Assembly: GCA_017537045.1 (NCBI GenBank)
Contig: JAFYLN010000060.1
Coordinates: 57,746-121,745 of the forward strand
Source: Oscillospiraceae bacterium
GTDB lineage: Bacteria > Bacillota_A > Clostridia > Oscillospirales > Oscillospiraceae
DNA length: 64,000 bases
Direction of reading: 5' to 3'
The position numbers and the translations under genes were made by a program. Below are positions 17,433-25,551 of this stretch, piece after piece (within the stretch, counting starts at the first letter, position 1; the number at the start of each line of letters is the position of its first letter). The notes below the pieces were generated by a model that saw nothing but the letters and a program-made list of their open reading frames with translations, had not been told where the DNA came from and made no database searches.

Positions 17433-17840
17433 TAAAACTTATGGCCATCGCACCTAGTAACATATCGTTTTCCTTTAATATTGGAGTGATACGGTAGGTT
17501 TCTCCCTATATTTGGGTTCAGCTTCGTGATACAAATGGGAAAAAAGCTTGGTCTGCGCCCTTCTGGTTTGAACCGTGCAAAGAGGGAAATGGTATAGGTG
17601 ATTTTGGCTAAAGTTCTTCATTCACAAATCAAGGCCTTGTTATTGACAGCTGAACTTATCAAGAAATGTACATAGATGATCAGGAAGAAGAACGAGAGTA
17701 TATTTCTCACATATTCTCTAAAAGATACCAGATTCTCAAGAACGTATGCCCCACACGAACCGTAAATTATGTCAGAAACAATCGAATTTCAGCTGGTCAT
17801 GTACAGAACATTCAGTACATAACTTGCTTCACAATTTGAT
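17433..17840. other. gene-poor stretch at the probable left edge of the mobile element
   Basis: No convincing gene. A 57-codon reading frame (17666-17839, plus strand) starts with a poor ribosome site and matches nothing I recognise. The left end of the integrated element probably lies somewhere in here, because the esterase to the left belongs to the host-like block and the genes to the right have cargo character; I could not find a flanking repeat that fixes it. Confidence 0.4.
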
Positions 17841-17879
17841 CAAAACCTCCACAAAGTCCGCAGTTTTGTGGAGGTTTTG
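17841..17879 (-). terminator. terminator after the 333-residue gene
   Basis: A 15-bp stem, CAAAACCTCCACAAA against TTTGTGGAGGTTTTG, with an 8-9 nt loop, just after the stop codon at 17889. The stem ends supply the U-rich tail in both directions. Confidence 0.75.
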
Positions 17880-17888
17880 CATTTGTCC

Positions 17889-18890
17889 TTATTTCACCTT
17901 ATTCCAGCTTATATGAAGCTTTTTGAAGTTATGTGCTTCTTCCGGCGTTACAAGTACAAGCCCCTCTGTCGTTTCTGCAAACAGGGTATATGGAACCGCT
18001 ATCTGGTTATGCAGCACCACGATGCTTTTGAATCTTTTGGATTTGAAGCCATGCTTTACAATGATCTGCTGTGCTTCCTGCAAATCTTCTATCTTTTTCA
18101 TATCCCAGCTTCCACCAGTGGTTAAGCGGAATATCAGATATTCCGGACAATCAATTTCCGTCTCCTCCGTGATCAGTTCTGCAGTATCATTTCTGGTTCT
18201 TGAACGCATCCGAAGTGGCCAGTCACTCTCCATCAGGGCTTCACGGATCAGTTTAGATTTTATAGCAGTAACATCCAGGCAATCAGAACGCAGCGCCCCG
18301 GCAATTTCTGCAAACAGCTTGTCTGCCGCAACCCAATTGGCCGTGTGGTTTTCTTTCATTAACTCCTGCAATTTCCCCTCTCGTGCCTGCCTTAAGAAGA
18401 ATTCTGCGAGAACCTTAGCCGCTTGGTCCATAACATAAGGGCGATCAGGCATGACGGAATTCACACGAAAGCGGGACTGCTTTTTTCCTTTCGGTACTTC
18501 CACAGATTCTTCTTGATACAACGTAACCTGAACCTGATTGCTTACGGTATCTTCTCCGATAATTGCGGTACTCCCAAAGTGAAATCCCAGTTCTTCCATA
18601 GCGCCAGCAACTTTATCCAACTGCTCACTCAATACATCATATATGATTTGTTTCGTTTTTTCTTGCCGCGTTCTGGGTTCCGGACCTTTATGCTCTTTCG
18701 TGATAGGATATTGGAAGAATTCTGCTTTTTGATAGACATTTCTGTCAAAGACGATGTCCAATCCAAAGAGCAAGTCATCACCAAGCGACGGCATATCCTC
18801 GCCTAGAGATTTGAGAACACTTTGTGCTAGATTCAGATCGTAGATTTCTGATGAAATAGAGAATTGTCGAATGATTTCCCGTCTGCTCAT
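17889..18890 (-). CDS. hypothetical protein, mobile-element cargo
   Basis: A 333-residue soluble protein that I do not recognise. It has no signal peptide or membrane segment. It is rich in charged residues with a helical N-terminal third, a middle beta-rich part (STAIIGEDTVSNQVQVTLYQEE) and a C-terminus containing EYLIFRLTTGG and KRFKSIVVLHNQIAVPYTLFAETTEGLVLVTPEE. The ribosome site AAAGGAGGATAATACC is strong. It lies downstream of the AbiE toxin gene, separated by a hairpin, so it is probably a separate unit. A role in defence or element maintenance is only a guess from position. Confidence 0.7.
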   Translation of the reverse strand: MSRREIIRQFSISSEIYDLNLAQSVLKSLGEDMPSLGDDLLFGLDIVFDRNVYQKAEFFQYPITKEHKGPEPRTRQEKTKQIIYDVLSEQLDKVAGAMEELGFHFGSTAIIGEDTVSNQVQVTLYQEESVEVPKGKKQSRFRVNSVMPDRPYVMDQAAKVLAEFFLRQAREGKLQELMKENHTANWVAADKLFAEIAGALRSDCLDVTAIKSKLIREALMESDWPLRMRSRTRNDTAELITEETEIDCPEYLIFRLTTGGSWDMKKIEDLQEAQQIIVKHGFKSKRFKSIVVLHNQIAVPYTLFAETTEGLVLVTPEEAHNFKKLHISWNKVK

Positions 18891-18963
18891 GGTATTATCC
18901 TCCTTTATCTGTGTGTGGTGGATACTATCTGCGAATGATCGTTTCCTGGGGTATATACAACCA

Positions 18964-18993
18964 ATGGCAGGACACCAATTGATGTCCTGCCAT
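18964..18993. terminator. hairpin downstream of the AbiEii toxin gene
   Basis: An 11-bp perfect stem ATGGCAGGACA / TGTCCTGCCAT with an 8-nt loop, ending 11 bp past the toxin stop. The U-tract is weak on the minus strand, so it may terminate poorly. Confidence 0.5.
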
Positions 18994-19004
18994 AATTTCT
19001 TCAG

Positions 19005-19916
19005 TTAAGCAAGGGAGAAAATACCGCTTGCAATAATCTTCCGCAGAGCGGTAGTAGCGGTTTCATAGGGAACATTCTCAAAGAGTATCTTGGCTGTGAT
19101 ATCTTCGTAGTCCTGCCTGTAAACAGCCTCATCAACGATCTCCTGCAAGAGGGCATTCATATCAATACCATCCTTGGCAGAACGACAATTGACATGGGGT
19201 TTTCTCTCTTCCCGGACGCTCCGAACAAGCTCCTTCATAGAATCATCCAGCGTAACTACATCCAACAGCTTGTAAATGTCATACACATGCCGGGAATGCT
19301 CGTGAACAGCATCACAGAGGTAGTAGTCACCCAGAGCAAATACTTTGTCAACCAGAGTGCGTTCCGCAGCCTGCACATTCAGTTCAAAGGGCTGCAGGCC
19401 GTACTGCTCAATCAAATCCGTATAACCGTTCCGCTCCAAATAATCATAAATCAAGCTGGATGCCAGCATCCGCTTGCAGGGGTATGCTTTGATATAAACA
19501 GCGGTTTCAACGATCAGATGCTCTTTCAAATAACTTGTCGGGAAAATCGTGGGATAGTCCACCACATACCGGTTGTAATCCCGGCGGCTGCGAACCTTAT
19601 CCGGATTTGTGAGAGTAAACCCAAATTCATCAATGATGGAAACAATGACCTCTTTCAATTTCTTCCGCTGACCCTCAGTGGGATGAGTTTCCGTTTCAAT
19701 ATTCAGATCAATATCCTCAGAAAAACGGTTGATCAGCTTGTAGCACTTGGAAAGAGAAGTGCCACCCTTGAAAATGATATTGGGCAGCTGCGCCACGATC
19801 CGCTGAAGAAACAGCGTTACATAGTAGTCCTTCTCGATGATGCTGGCTTCGATGCCAGTGTCTTCAGATACCCGGAGAATAACCTGTTCAAACAAAGGTG
19901 AATCATTGTGCAACAC
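19005..19916 (-). CDS. AbiEii/AbiGii-family nucleotidyltransferase toxin
   Basis: A 303-residue DUF1814 nucleotidyltransferase, the toxin half of type IV AbiE toxin-antitoxin/abortive-infection systems. The polymerase-beta-type motif GGTSLSK is at 51-57, followed by RFSEDIDL with the metal-binding acidic pair D68/D70. The later VDKVFALGDYYLCDAVHEHSRHVYDIYKLL block is also typical. The start is GTG, behind GAGGTAATCTACA; it overlaps the antitoxin gene by 14 bp, giving coupled translation. Toxin and antitoxin stabilise the element and can abort phage infection. Confidence 0.9.
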   Translation of the reverse strand: MLHNDSPLFEQVILRVSEDTGIEASIIEKDYYVTLFLQRIVAQLPNIIFKGGTSLSKCYKLINRFSEDIDLNIETETHPTEGQRKKLKEVIVSIIDEFGFTLTNPDKVRSRRDYNRYVVDYPTIFPTSYLKEHLIVETAVYIKAYPCKRMLASSLIYDYLERNGYTDLIEQYGLQPFELNVQAAERTLVDKVFALGDYYLCDAVHEHSRHVYDIYKLLDVVTLDDSMKELVRSVREERKPHVNCRSAKDGIDMNALLQEIVDEAVYRQDYEDITAKILFENVPYETATTALRKIIASGIFSLA

Positions 19917-20523
19917 TGTAGATTACCTCACTTTCGATCAATGTACGCATCGCTTTATCCGGGAACACCGGAGCATAAGTGGTGATGTCTTTTCTGGTAA
20001 TGTTTCGGTCAGTAATAAACTTTGTAATGATGGCTTTCTTTTCATCATCCAACACATCTGGTGTCAGATCATTCATCAGTTCAAGGAAACTAAGGACATC
20101 CGCGTTGGCGGCAGTAATCTTTGTCCGAGCCTTACGGAGCAGAACCTTCTGCTTCCCAATATAGACATCACGGACACGGGTAGTTTCGTTGTTGGTGTAA
20201 ATCTCAATAACATTAGGCATCTGGGTTGTCAGCCGGAGCTGATTTTGGAAAGTGATGCCAGCGTAGTAGCCAACCGTTTCCCCGCCCTGGGAGATGTACT
20301 TTCGCTCAATGACTTTTCTGGGGTTCAGCAAGCTTTTGCCAAAGGGTGTCTGAGTGGGAATATAGTAAATGCCCTTTTCATATCGGACAAGTTTTCCCTC
20401 TTCGCAAAGCTGATTCAGTTGTTTATAAATCCACGGACGGGAATAGTCCTGAAATGAAATCTCCGAGGACAATATCGGCTCATTTGTGCCGTATTGCTGC
20501 AAAATAGATTCAAACAAGGTCAT
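19903..20523 (-). CDS. AbiEi-like antitoxin with winged helix
   Basis: A 206-residue DUF6088/AbiEi-type antitoxin. The N-terminal ~70 residues form a winged-helix (PWIYKQLNQLCEEGKLVRYEKGIYYIPTQTPFGKS) which would bind the promoter and repress the operon; the remainder (GYYAGITFQNQLRLTTQMPNVIEIYTNN) is the usual AbiEi core. The start at 20523 is chosen because AAAGGAG is 9 nt away; an ATG 9 bp upstream is too close to that site. A consensus promoter lies 40-70 bp upstream. Confidence 0.88.
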   Translation of the reverse strand: MTLFESILQQYGTNEPILSSEISFQDYSRPWIYKQLNQLCEEGKLVRYEKGIYYIPTQTPFGKSLLNPRKVIERKYISQGGETVGYYAGITFQNQLRLTTQMPNVIEIYTNNETTRVRDVYIGKQKVLLRKARTKITAANADVLSFLELMNDLTPDVLDDEKKAIITKFITDRNITRKDITTYAPVFPDKAMRTLIESEVIYSVAQ

Positions 20524-20565
20524 AACGCACATCTCCTTTCTACCAGTATATCCTCTTGCAAAAGA

Positions 20566-20594
20566 ATTATAACATATTCTACATTTAGTGTCAA
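20566..20594 (-). promoter_or_regulatory. consensus sigma-A promoter of the AbiE operon
   Basis: On the minus strand TTGACA, 17 bp, TATAAT: both hexamers match the consensus exactly. Such strength fits a toxin-antitoxin operon autorepressed by its antitoxin. Confidence 0.85.
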
Positions 20595-20631
20595 ATATAA
20601 TATACTCTATAAGACAGATTATGCTCTAACT

Positions 20632-20678
20632 AAATGAAGCACATCTATCGGTTTTTAATCGACAGATGTGCTTCATTT
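20632..20678. terminator. bidirectional terminator between AbiE and the PHP/XRE remnants
   Basis: A 15-bp perfect stem AAATGAAGCACATCT / AGATGTGCTTCATTT, extended inward by TCG/CGA. The right arm covers the stop codon of the XRE remnant (20673-20675). Confidence 0.75.
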
Positions 20679-20800
20679 TATTTCTTGTTCCAGTGCGTCA
20701 AATTCCGGCGTTCCAAAGAACTCTCCCAGAGTAATTTCCAGACCATCACACAGCTTCTTGATCGTCACGGCACCCGGATTTTTACTTTCCCCATGCAGTT
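20673..20800 (-). pseudogene. 3' remnant of an XRE-family regulator
   Basis: In one minus-strand frame this reads ...SKNPGAVTIKKLCDGLEI, then TLGEFFGTPEFDALEQEIK and stop. That is the C-terminal half of a short Cro/C1-type helix-turn-helix protein. The N-terminal half and start codon are missing; upstream the same DNA is occupied, in another frame, by the end of the PHP-domain gene. The natural stop and terminator remain. A deletion joining two genes explains this. Confidence 0.65.
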
Positions 20801-21837
20801 GAAAAAGATACGCAAAAATCTTCAGTTCCCTTGCCTACTAAAAAACCATTATCGCTTCGCTCAACATAAAGTCCTTTGATGTACTGCTTCGGAAAAGAAG
20901 GCAATTTAAAGTCCACCGAAATACGGTAGTCATTCAAAGCTTCTGATACCATTGAGTATGTACATTTACCACCCTTAATCCAAAAACAATTATGCTCTAC
21001 TGCATCTATGTTATGCGAATCATTATCCAACAGGAAATTCACTGGTGCTTTTCTATACTGTCGCAAATCCATTTCTGTCTGCTCTTGCTTCGAAATATCT
21101 GAAAGGCCAACAAATCTCAGCAAACTGCTGGAGAGCAATCGCTTTTTAAAGCCTCCACTAAAAGTATCTCTTTTCAGAATTTCAGAAGAATTTATATGCG
21201 CAATATAGCCAATTCCTCCGCATTTCCTAATGAATTCTAGGGCATCAATGCTTGTCACAAATACTCCATCTTTAATATCGATTAAGTGATTGTTGAGCCA
21301 TTCATCAACTACTTTTCGATTTTCAGAATTATCATCAAACATTCCGACCACATGATTACGATCCGCGCACGAAATTTCTACTCCCACGATAACCAATGGG
21401 AATATATTATACCGCTTTACATTCTGCACCCATTTGATAGCTGCCTTGAGTTTATCAACTCCCCCGATTGTATTATGATCAGAAACCAAAACAATTTCTA
21501 TCCCGGCAGACAGCAGACTGTTCGCAAGCAGAAGATAGGACAGTAATTCTTTCTGGCTTTCGTAGCAACTAAGCTCGCCCTCAACTTTCACATCATCCAA
21601 TGTAATTGTGTTGATTATAACATGGCGTTCAATGCACTTCTCCAAAACCTGCTGTGCCGATGCGTCTTTGTATTGATCAGCATTCCATTCGCCCAGTAAC
21701 GAATAGTCATATGAAACAGGTGTGTGAAGATGGAAACAACATTTATGATATTTTCCGTAATGCTTCTTACCTCCAGTAATTGCGTCATAGGCACGCTTTT
21801 CTTTTTTAGTAGGCTTCCTAATTTTTGCTGCTTTCAT
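20782..21837 (-). CDS. PHP-domain protein, truncated TrlF-like defence gene
   Basis: A 351-residue protein with a PHP (polymerase and histidinol phosphatase) metal-dependent phosphoesterase domain: HLH at 36-38 in CFHLHTP, LVSDHNTIGG, GVEISC, GYIAHIN and DNDSHN provide metal ligands. The gene resembles the N-terminal part of TrlF-type proteins, in which a PHP domain is followed by a large SMC/AAA-like ATPase. The last residues (IKGLYVERSDNGFLVG... then FSTAWGK) correspond to the lead-in to the ATPase, but the protein stops before any Walker A motif, at the junction with an XRE remnant. It is probably a broken defence gene, although the PHP domain itself is intact. Base composition is AT-rich compared with the host genes. 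Confidence 0.65.
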   Translation of the reverse strand: MKAAKIRKPTKKEKRAYDAITGGKKHYGKYHKCCFHLHTPVSYDYSLLGEWNADQYKDASAQQVLEKCIERHVIINTITLDDVKVEGELSCYESQKELLSYLLLANSLLSAGIEIVLVSDHNTIGGVDKLKAAIKWVQNVKRYNIFPLVIVGVEISCADRNHVVGMFDDNSENRKVVDEWLNNHLIDIKDGVFVTSIDALEFIRKCGGIGYIAHINSSEILKRDTFSGGFKKRLLSSSLLRFVGLSDISKQEQTEMDLRQYRKAPVNFLLDNDSHNIDAVEHNCFWIKGGKCTYSMVSEALNDYRISVDFKLPSFPKQYIKGLYVERSDNGFLVGKGTEDFCVSFSTAWGK

Positions 21838-21960
21838 GGATCACACCCCTTTGTCAATATATATCATATTATACACTATCTCATTCAAATCCGAAAGCAT
21901 TAGTTTACCGCCCTATACCACCTAACGATAATCAGAACACAATTAAATTCCTCCAGATGC

Positions 21961-22000
21961 CAGCAGCACCGGTCCTTAATCAGACCGGTGCTGCTGTTTT
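21961..22000 (+). terminator. terminator hairpin, copy A of a duplicated segment
   Basis: A 14-bp perfect stem CAGCAGCACCGGTC / GACCGGTGCTGCTG with TTTT following on the plus strand. The same hairpin recurs at 22955-22988. Confidence 0.7.
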
Positions 22001-22082
22001 ATTCCTCTGTCTGTTCTGCCTGTAACAGAACGCAAATCTGGATTCCTTCGCTGAAGCTAGACTGCTTATGGTTCCTACAATA
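21999..22082 (-). pseudogene. 3' fragment duplicated from the gene at 22992-23291
   Basis: The last 27 codons read YCRNHKQSSFSEG followed by IQICVLLQAEQTEE and stop. They align with the end of the complete gene at 22992 (LCRDHEKAGFIEG, IKVGILLQAELAKE). The shared terminator hairpin follows in both copies. The remaining 5' part is absent, so this is a diverged partial duplicate. Confidence 0.7.
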
Positions 22083-22139
22083 CTTGCCACTTCTTTCGCA
22101 TCCCTCCACCATAGTTATGCATTTCTGTCAATAGCAATG

Positions 22140-22168
22140 TTGAACAACTCTTAATAAACTGATATACT
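22140..22168 (+). promoter_or_regulatory. sigma-A promoter of the two-TM protein gene
   Basis: TTGAAC, 17 bp, TATACT, 26 bp before the start codon at 22195. Confidence 0.7.
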
Positions 22169-22194
22169 ATAAAAAACTACCAAGGAGATATTTC

Positions 22195-22938
22195 ATGAGA
22201 TATATTAAAAGAATTAACAAAATAGATATCGTTCTTCTTGTCATCGCAGTGATTTGTTTAATATATTGCTGTGATTTGCCGGTATGGGAGGGATTTGAGC
22301 TTTGGGATCACACCTCACAACCTTTCATTTACGATCTATGTATGGCAGTTTTTACTGCTATTAGTTTTCACATTATTCAACGCATATACAATTTCTATAC
22401 CGTGACGCTAAAGTGTGAAAGGGTGGTAGGTGAAGAGTGCGTTGGGATTCGAACTTCAATGCAACGGATTGTCTATCTTATTACAAAACAGGATGATCTT
22501 AAAGAGATAACCAAAGAATCTTTGATAAATCTATACCCTTATCTTGATTTTCATAACCAAGGTTCCAGAGAACTCTTACATAATAGAGAATTAGTTCTCA
22601 TTGATGGAATCATGAAGATAAACAATCTCATGCTGGCAAGAATTGATCGTCTACTAAGCATGAGCGCTATTGAACCAGAATTATCCATAGCTTTATTGAA
22701 GATACGCTCCGCAACGATCAATGATTATTGGAGAATGCTTTCTGAAAACTGCGGTGGTCACACAGAAACAATATTGTCCCAAAAAGGTTTGTCTGCTGGC
22801 GGTCTCTTTATCGGAGATTTTTCTCCTACGCAATGGGCCGATGCTTTCTTGGAATACAAAGAATTTATTGATGCTATAGATGATGCTCGACGTAACATGT
22901 ATGGATACGATAAGCCACGTAATCAAAAGAGTAAATGA
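22195..22938 (+). CDS. hypothetical protein with two N-terminal membrane helices
   Basis: A 247-residue protein that I do not recognise. Hydrophobic segments at about 10-27 (IDIVLLVIAVICLIYCC) and 47-65 (FIYDLCMAVFTAISFHII) suggest a membrane anchor with a ~180-residue helical cytoplasmic domain. It has its own promoter and a strong ribosome site (CCAAGGAGATATTTC). The gene is clearly AT-richer than its surroundings and lies between two copies of a duplicated gene end, so it looks like a separate insertion. Two-TM anchors with soluble effector domains occur in phage-defence genes; that is only an analogy. Confidence 0.7.
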   Translation: MRYIKRINKIDIVLLVIAVICLIYCCDLPVWEGFELWDHTSQPFIYDLCMAVFTAISFHIIQRIYNFYTVTLKCERVVGEECVGIRTSMQRIVYLITKQDDLKEITKESLINLYPYLDFHNQGSRELLHNRELVLIDGIMKINNLMLARIDRLLSMSAIEPELSIALLKIRSATINDYWRMLSENCGGHTETILSQKGLSAGGLFIGDFSPTQWADAFLEYKEFIDAIDDARRNMYGYDKPRNQKSK

Positions 22939-22954
22939 AACACTTCCAAATACC

Positions 22955-22988
22955 AGCAGCACCGGTCCATGATCAGACCGGTGCTGCT
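22955..22988. terminator. terminator hairpin, copy B, shared by convergent genes
   Basis: A 13-bp perfect stem AGCAGCACCGGTC / GACCGGTGCTGCT lying between the stops of the two-TM gene (plus) and the DUF6809-like gene (minus). Confidence 0.65.
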
Positions 22989-22991
22989 CAT

Positions 22992-23291
22992 TTATTCCTT
23001 TGCTAGTTCTGCTTGCAACAGAATCCCAACCTTGATCCCCTCGATGAAGCCAGCCTTTTCATGATCCCGGCAGAGTTTACAGACCGGGTAGATGATTTTA
23101 TCCATCTCCCGGAGGAGCATCCCGTTCATCTGCTGGTAGAGCTCGTTGAAGTCCGCGCGGATCTGCTCGTTGTCATAGGGACTGTTCTCGTTGTGGCATT
23201 CATAGAGCATGGTCAGAACTGACTCACCGTCACCATAGTTGGGTGGATGCTGCTCAATGTAAATTTTCAGAGTTTCAAAGAATGTGTTCAT
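22992..23291 (-). CDS. small DUF6809-like protein
   Basis: A 99-residue acidic, helical protein. The C-terminal CKLCRDHEKAGFIEGIKVGILLQAEL resembles the small DUF6809 family that is common on mobile elements of gut Clostridia; this family call is tentative. No catalytic motif is visible. It is 32 bp downstream of the DUF6076-like gene on the same strand, so they are probably co-transcribed. Its 3' end is duplicated at 21999-22082. Confidence 0.65.
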   Translation of the reverse strand: MNTFFETLKIYIEQHPPNYGDGESVLTMLYECHNENSPYDNEQIRADFNELYQQMNGMLLREMDKIIYPVCKLCRDHEKAGFIEGIKVGILLQAELAKE

Positions 23292-23323
23292 AACATCACC
23301 GTCCTTTTTAGGTTTGGGTGATG

Positions 23324-24328
23324 TTAACTCGTTGTATCCGCTGTTTCAAGTATGTAATCTGCCGAATTATTCTCAAGTAATTCGTCCTTCTTGGGGACAT
23401 AGATGATTGATATTGCTTTATCTTCCGTTAATTCTCCGGCAAGGTAACGGTCTCTGGCGTCTGTTGCTAAAAGCAGCCACTCAAAATACTGTTCATAAGT
23501 AATGTCAATGATAGAAGGTGCCTTATCGTCCCCGGTGCGGTCATAGCGTTTTTCCATCATCTCCTTGACTCTCTTAAAGAGTGTGAGAACTCTGCTGGCA
23601 GAGATTTTTTCTTTCCGTTTCAGATGCGGAGCAACCCGTTTGCAGGATCTCCCATTACGTACGACGCGGTCACAGTACAGTGTTTTCTTCCTGGTCTTTG
23701 GGATAAAGTATCTGCCGCAGAACTGGCATACCGCAACATTGGGTTTGGAGAGAATAAAGTGCTGAAGTAGGAAAATGAAATACTGTTCTTCTGAACGGAA
23801 CTGATATTCTGCTGTAAGTGAATCGTCAAAAGAGAATGTGACATAAGCAGATGACCGGCGAAGCATATCGTGTTCATCGTCCAAGTCAAGCGGCAGGCCG
23901 TCACTTAGTGCAAACAGAACCCTTCCAACAGTAATATCTGCGGCCATGGCCTGACTGAAATTGTTTGCTATAAACATACCAGACTCCTGTGCATTCCAAT
24001 GCGCAAAGGGGCGGTCATTGGGGTGGTCTGCAATCTGTGTCATCAGCAATGTGTAGCGGATTATGTTTTCCTTACGCAAACGATGCAGAAATGTCTCCAT
24101 GGCGATGGCAAACTCCGTGTTGTTTTCTGCGGCATCACCTGTTCGTCCGGCCAGTGCCCATATCTCTTTGATAGCCTGATACAGGTGGATATGGTTCTGT
24201 TCTGAAAGGTTAATAATTTCCTCGGCGATCGTCGTATCGTCCAAAGGTATCTTTGAGTCACCGTCTCGAAGATACCTTTTTATTGTTCCATCGGGGCCGA
24301 GTGTAATGTACAGTCCGTCCGTTTTCAT
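23324..24328 (-). CDS. DUF6076-like protein with zinc-finger region
   Basis: A 334-residue protein. The central CQFCGRYFIPKTRKKTLYCD followed by a later Cys (GRSC) forms a treble-clef-like C4 zinc site, as in DUF6076 proteins encoded on conjugative and mobilizable elements. The N-terminal half is helical. The start at 24328 is set by AGAGGTAGACGC just before the ATG; an in-frame ATG 93 bp upstream has no such site. It is divergent from the AAA ATPase gene. A regulatory or DNA-binding role for the element is plausible but unproven. Confidence 0.7.
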   Translation of the reverse strand: MKTDGLYITLGPDGTIKRYLRDGDSKIPLDDTTIAEEIINLSEQNHIHLYQAIKEIWALAGRTGDAAENNTEFAIAMETFLHRLRKENIIRYTLLMTQIADHPNDRPFAHWNAQESGMFIANNFSQAMAADITVGRVLFALSDGLPLDLDDEHDMLRRSSAYVTFSFDDSLTAEYQFRSEEQYFIFLLQHFILSKPNVAVCQFCGRYFIPKTRKKTLYCDRVVRNGRSCKRVAPHLKRKEKISASRVLTLFKRVKEMMEKRYDRTGDDKAPSIIDITYEQYFEWLLLATDARDRYLAGELTEDKAISIIYVPKKDELLENNSADYILETADTTS

Positions 24329-24512
24329 GCGTCTACCTCTGTCCGTAATCAATCTTTGGGCAATTCGGGAAAGATCAATTGCGGATGTACTTCCCCAAAA
24401 CCCTTTGCTAGAGTGTATCACGAAAGGAGGTCGCAGCTATGTTGAAGACTGTCGACAAGGAGAGGAGGGATGCGAAATATCTGCAACAGAAGTTGAACTG
24501 GAACTGGGGACG

Positions 24513-25448
24513 ATGGATCAGGTGGAACTCCAGCAGGTACAGTGGCTATGGGATCCGTATATTCCCTTTGGCAAGATAACAATCATCCAGGGCGATCCCG
24601 GTGAGGGTAAAACCACACTGGCTCTGCGGTTAGCCGCTGCCTGCTCTACGGGAGAACCGTTGCCCGGTATGGAGCCGCTGGAACCGTTCAATGTGATCTA
24701 CCAGTCCGCAGAGGATGGTTTGGGGGACACCATCAAGCCCCGACTGATGGATGCTGGAGCAGATCAAAGCCGGATATGGTATGTGAAAGAGGACAAGAAA
24801 GCTCTGACGCTGGTCGATAATCGAATTGAAGAAGCCATCTGCGAAGCAAAAGCACAACTGATAATTCTGGACCCGGTGCAGGGGTATCTGGACAGCGAGG
24901 TGGATATGAACCGCGCAAACGAAGTTCGGGATGTGTTGCGCCGGATCGGTGCAGTGGCTGAACGAACCGGCTGTGCCATTGTCCTGACCGGACACCTTAA
25001 CAAAGCAAAAGGCATCAGCAGTAAGTACCGGGGACTTGGGTCCATTGATTTCCGGGCGGTGGCCCGGAGTGTTCTGCTGGTGGGCAGCCTGCGGAGCGAT
25101 CCCAACATCCGGATTATGGTACACGATAAGTCCTCCCTGGCACCCAATGGTAAATCTCTGGCATTTGGTCTGGGAGATGCTGAGGGCTTCCGCTGGCTGG
25201 ATGGATATGAGGATGTAACTGCCGATGCCCTGCTGTGTGGTGTATCTCCGGACTCCAAGATTGCAACTGCAGAGGATCTGATCCGGGAAATGCTCTTTGA
25301 CGGTGATGAAGTTCCCAGTGAGGAAATTTTCAACAGGGCAAAGGAACTGGGAATCGGTATGCGTACTGTGAACGCAGCAAAGAAAAACATCCCGGAGATT
25401 AAAAGCCGCAGGAGCGGAAACCACTGGTGCTGGCGAATGGAAGCATGA
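24513..25448 (+). CDS. AAA family ATPase, RepA-like (AAA_25)
   Basis: A RecA-fold ATPase, 311 residues from the ATG at 24513. Walker A is GDPGEGKT at 27-34; a Walker B-like AQLIILDPVQGYL and the SGEPLPGM/VIYQSAEDGLGDTIKPRL blocks are typical of RepA-like hexameric helicase/ATPases of plasmids and mobilizable elements. The C-terminal ~70 residues resemble a winged helix (AEDLIREMLFDGDEVPSEEIFNRAKELGIGMRTVNAAKK). The start is uncertain: an ATG at 24439 behind AAAGGAGG is the best ribosome site but is in another frame, and the correct frame is open upstream of 24513. This suggests a small frameshift near 24455-24475. It probably supports replication or excised-form maintenance of the element. 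Confidence 0.8.
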   Translation: MDQVELQQVQWLWDPYIPFGKITIIQGDPGEGKTTLALRLAAACSTGEPLPGMEPLEPFNVIYQSAEDGLGDTIKPRLMDAGADQSRIWYVKEDKKALTLVDNRIEEAICEAKAQLIILDPVQGYLDSEVDMNRANEVRDVLRRIGAVAERTGCAIVLTGHLNKAKGISSKYRGLGSIDFRAVARSVLLVGSLRSDPNIRIMVHDKSSLAPNGKSLAFGLGDAEGFRWLDGYEDVTADALLCGVSPDSKIATAEDLIREMLFDGDEVPSEEIFNRAKELGIGMRTVNAAKKNIPEIKSRRSGNHWCWRMEA

Positions 25449-25551
25449 AGGATGCAACATTGCAGAGTGTCCCGGCTGCATTCTTCAAGATTGCAATCCT
25501 GACTATAAAAACAAGGCTGCAGCCGGGAGTCCTTGCATTGTTGCATCCTTG
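25448..25551. repeat. long imperfect inverted repeat between ATPase and mob genes
   Basis: Left arm 25448-25480 begins AAGGATGCAACATTGCAGAG; right arm 25518-25551 is its near complement, ending in GCATTGTTGCATCCTTG. The arms are about 33 nt with a 37-nt loop. It starts at the stop codon of the ATPase gene. It could be a terminator, a single-strand origin or a replication/transfer control site. Confidence 0.6.

Noticed and set aside
17666..17839. 57-codon plus-strand frame in the gene-poor stretch
   Set aside because: No ribosome site, no recognisable family, and it runs into the terminator arm of the neighbouring gene. Possibly a relic, but not supportable as a gene.
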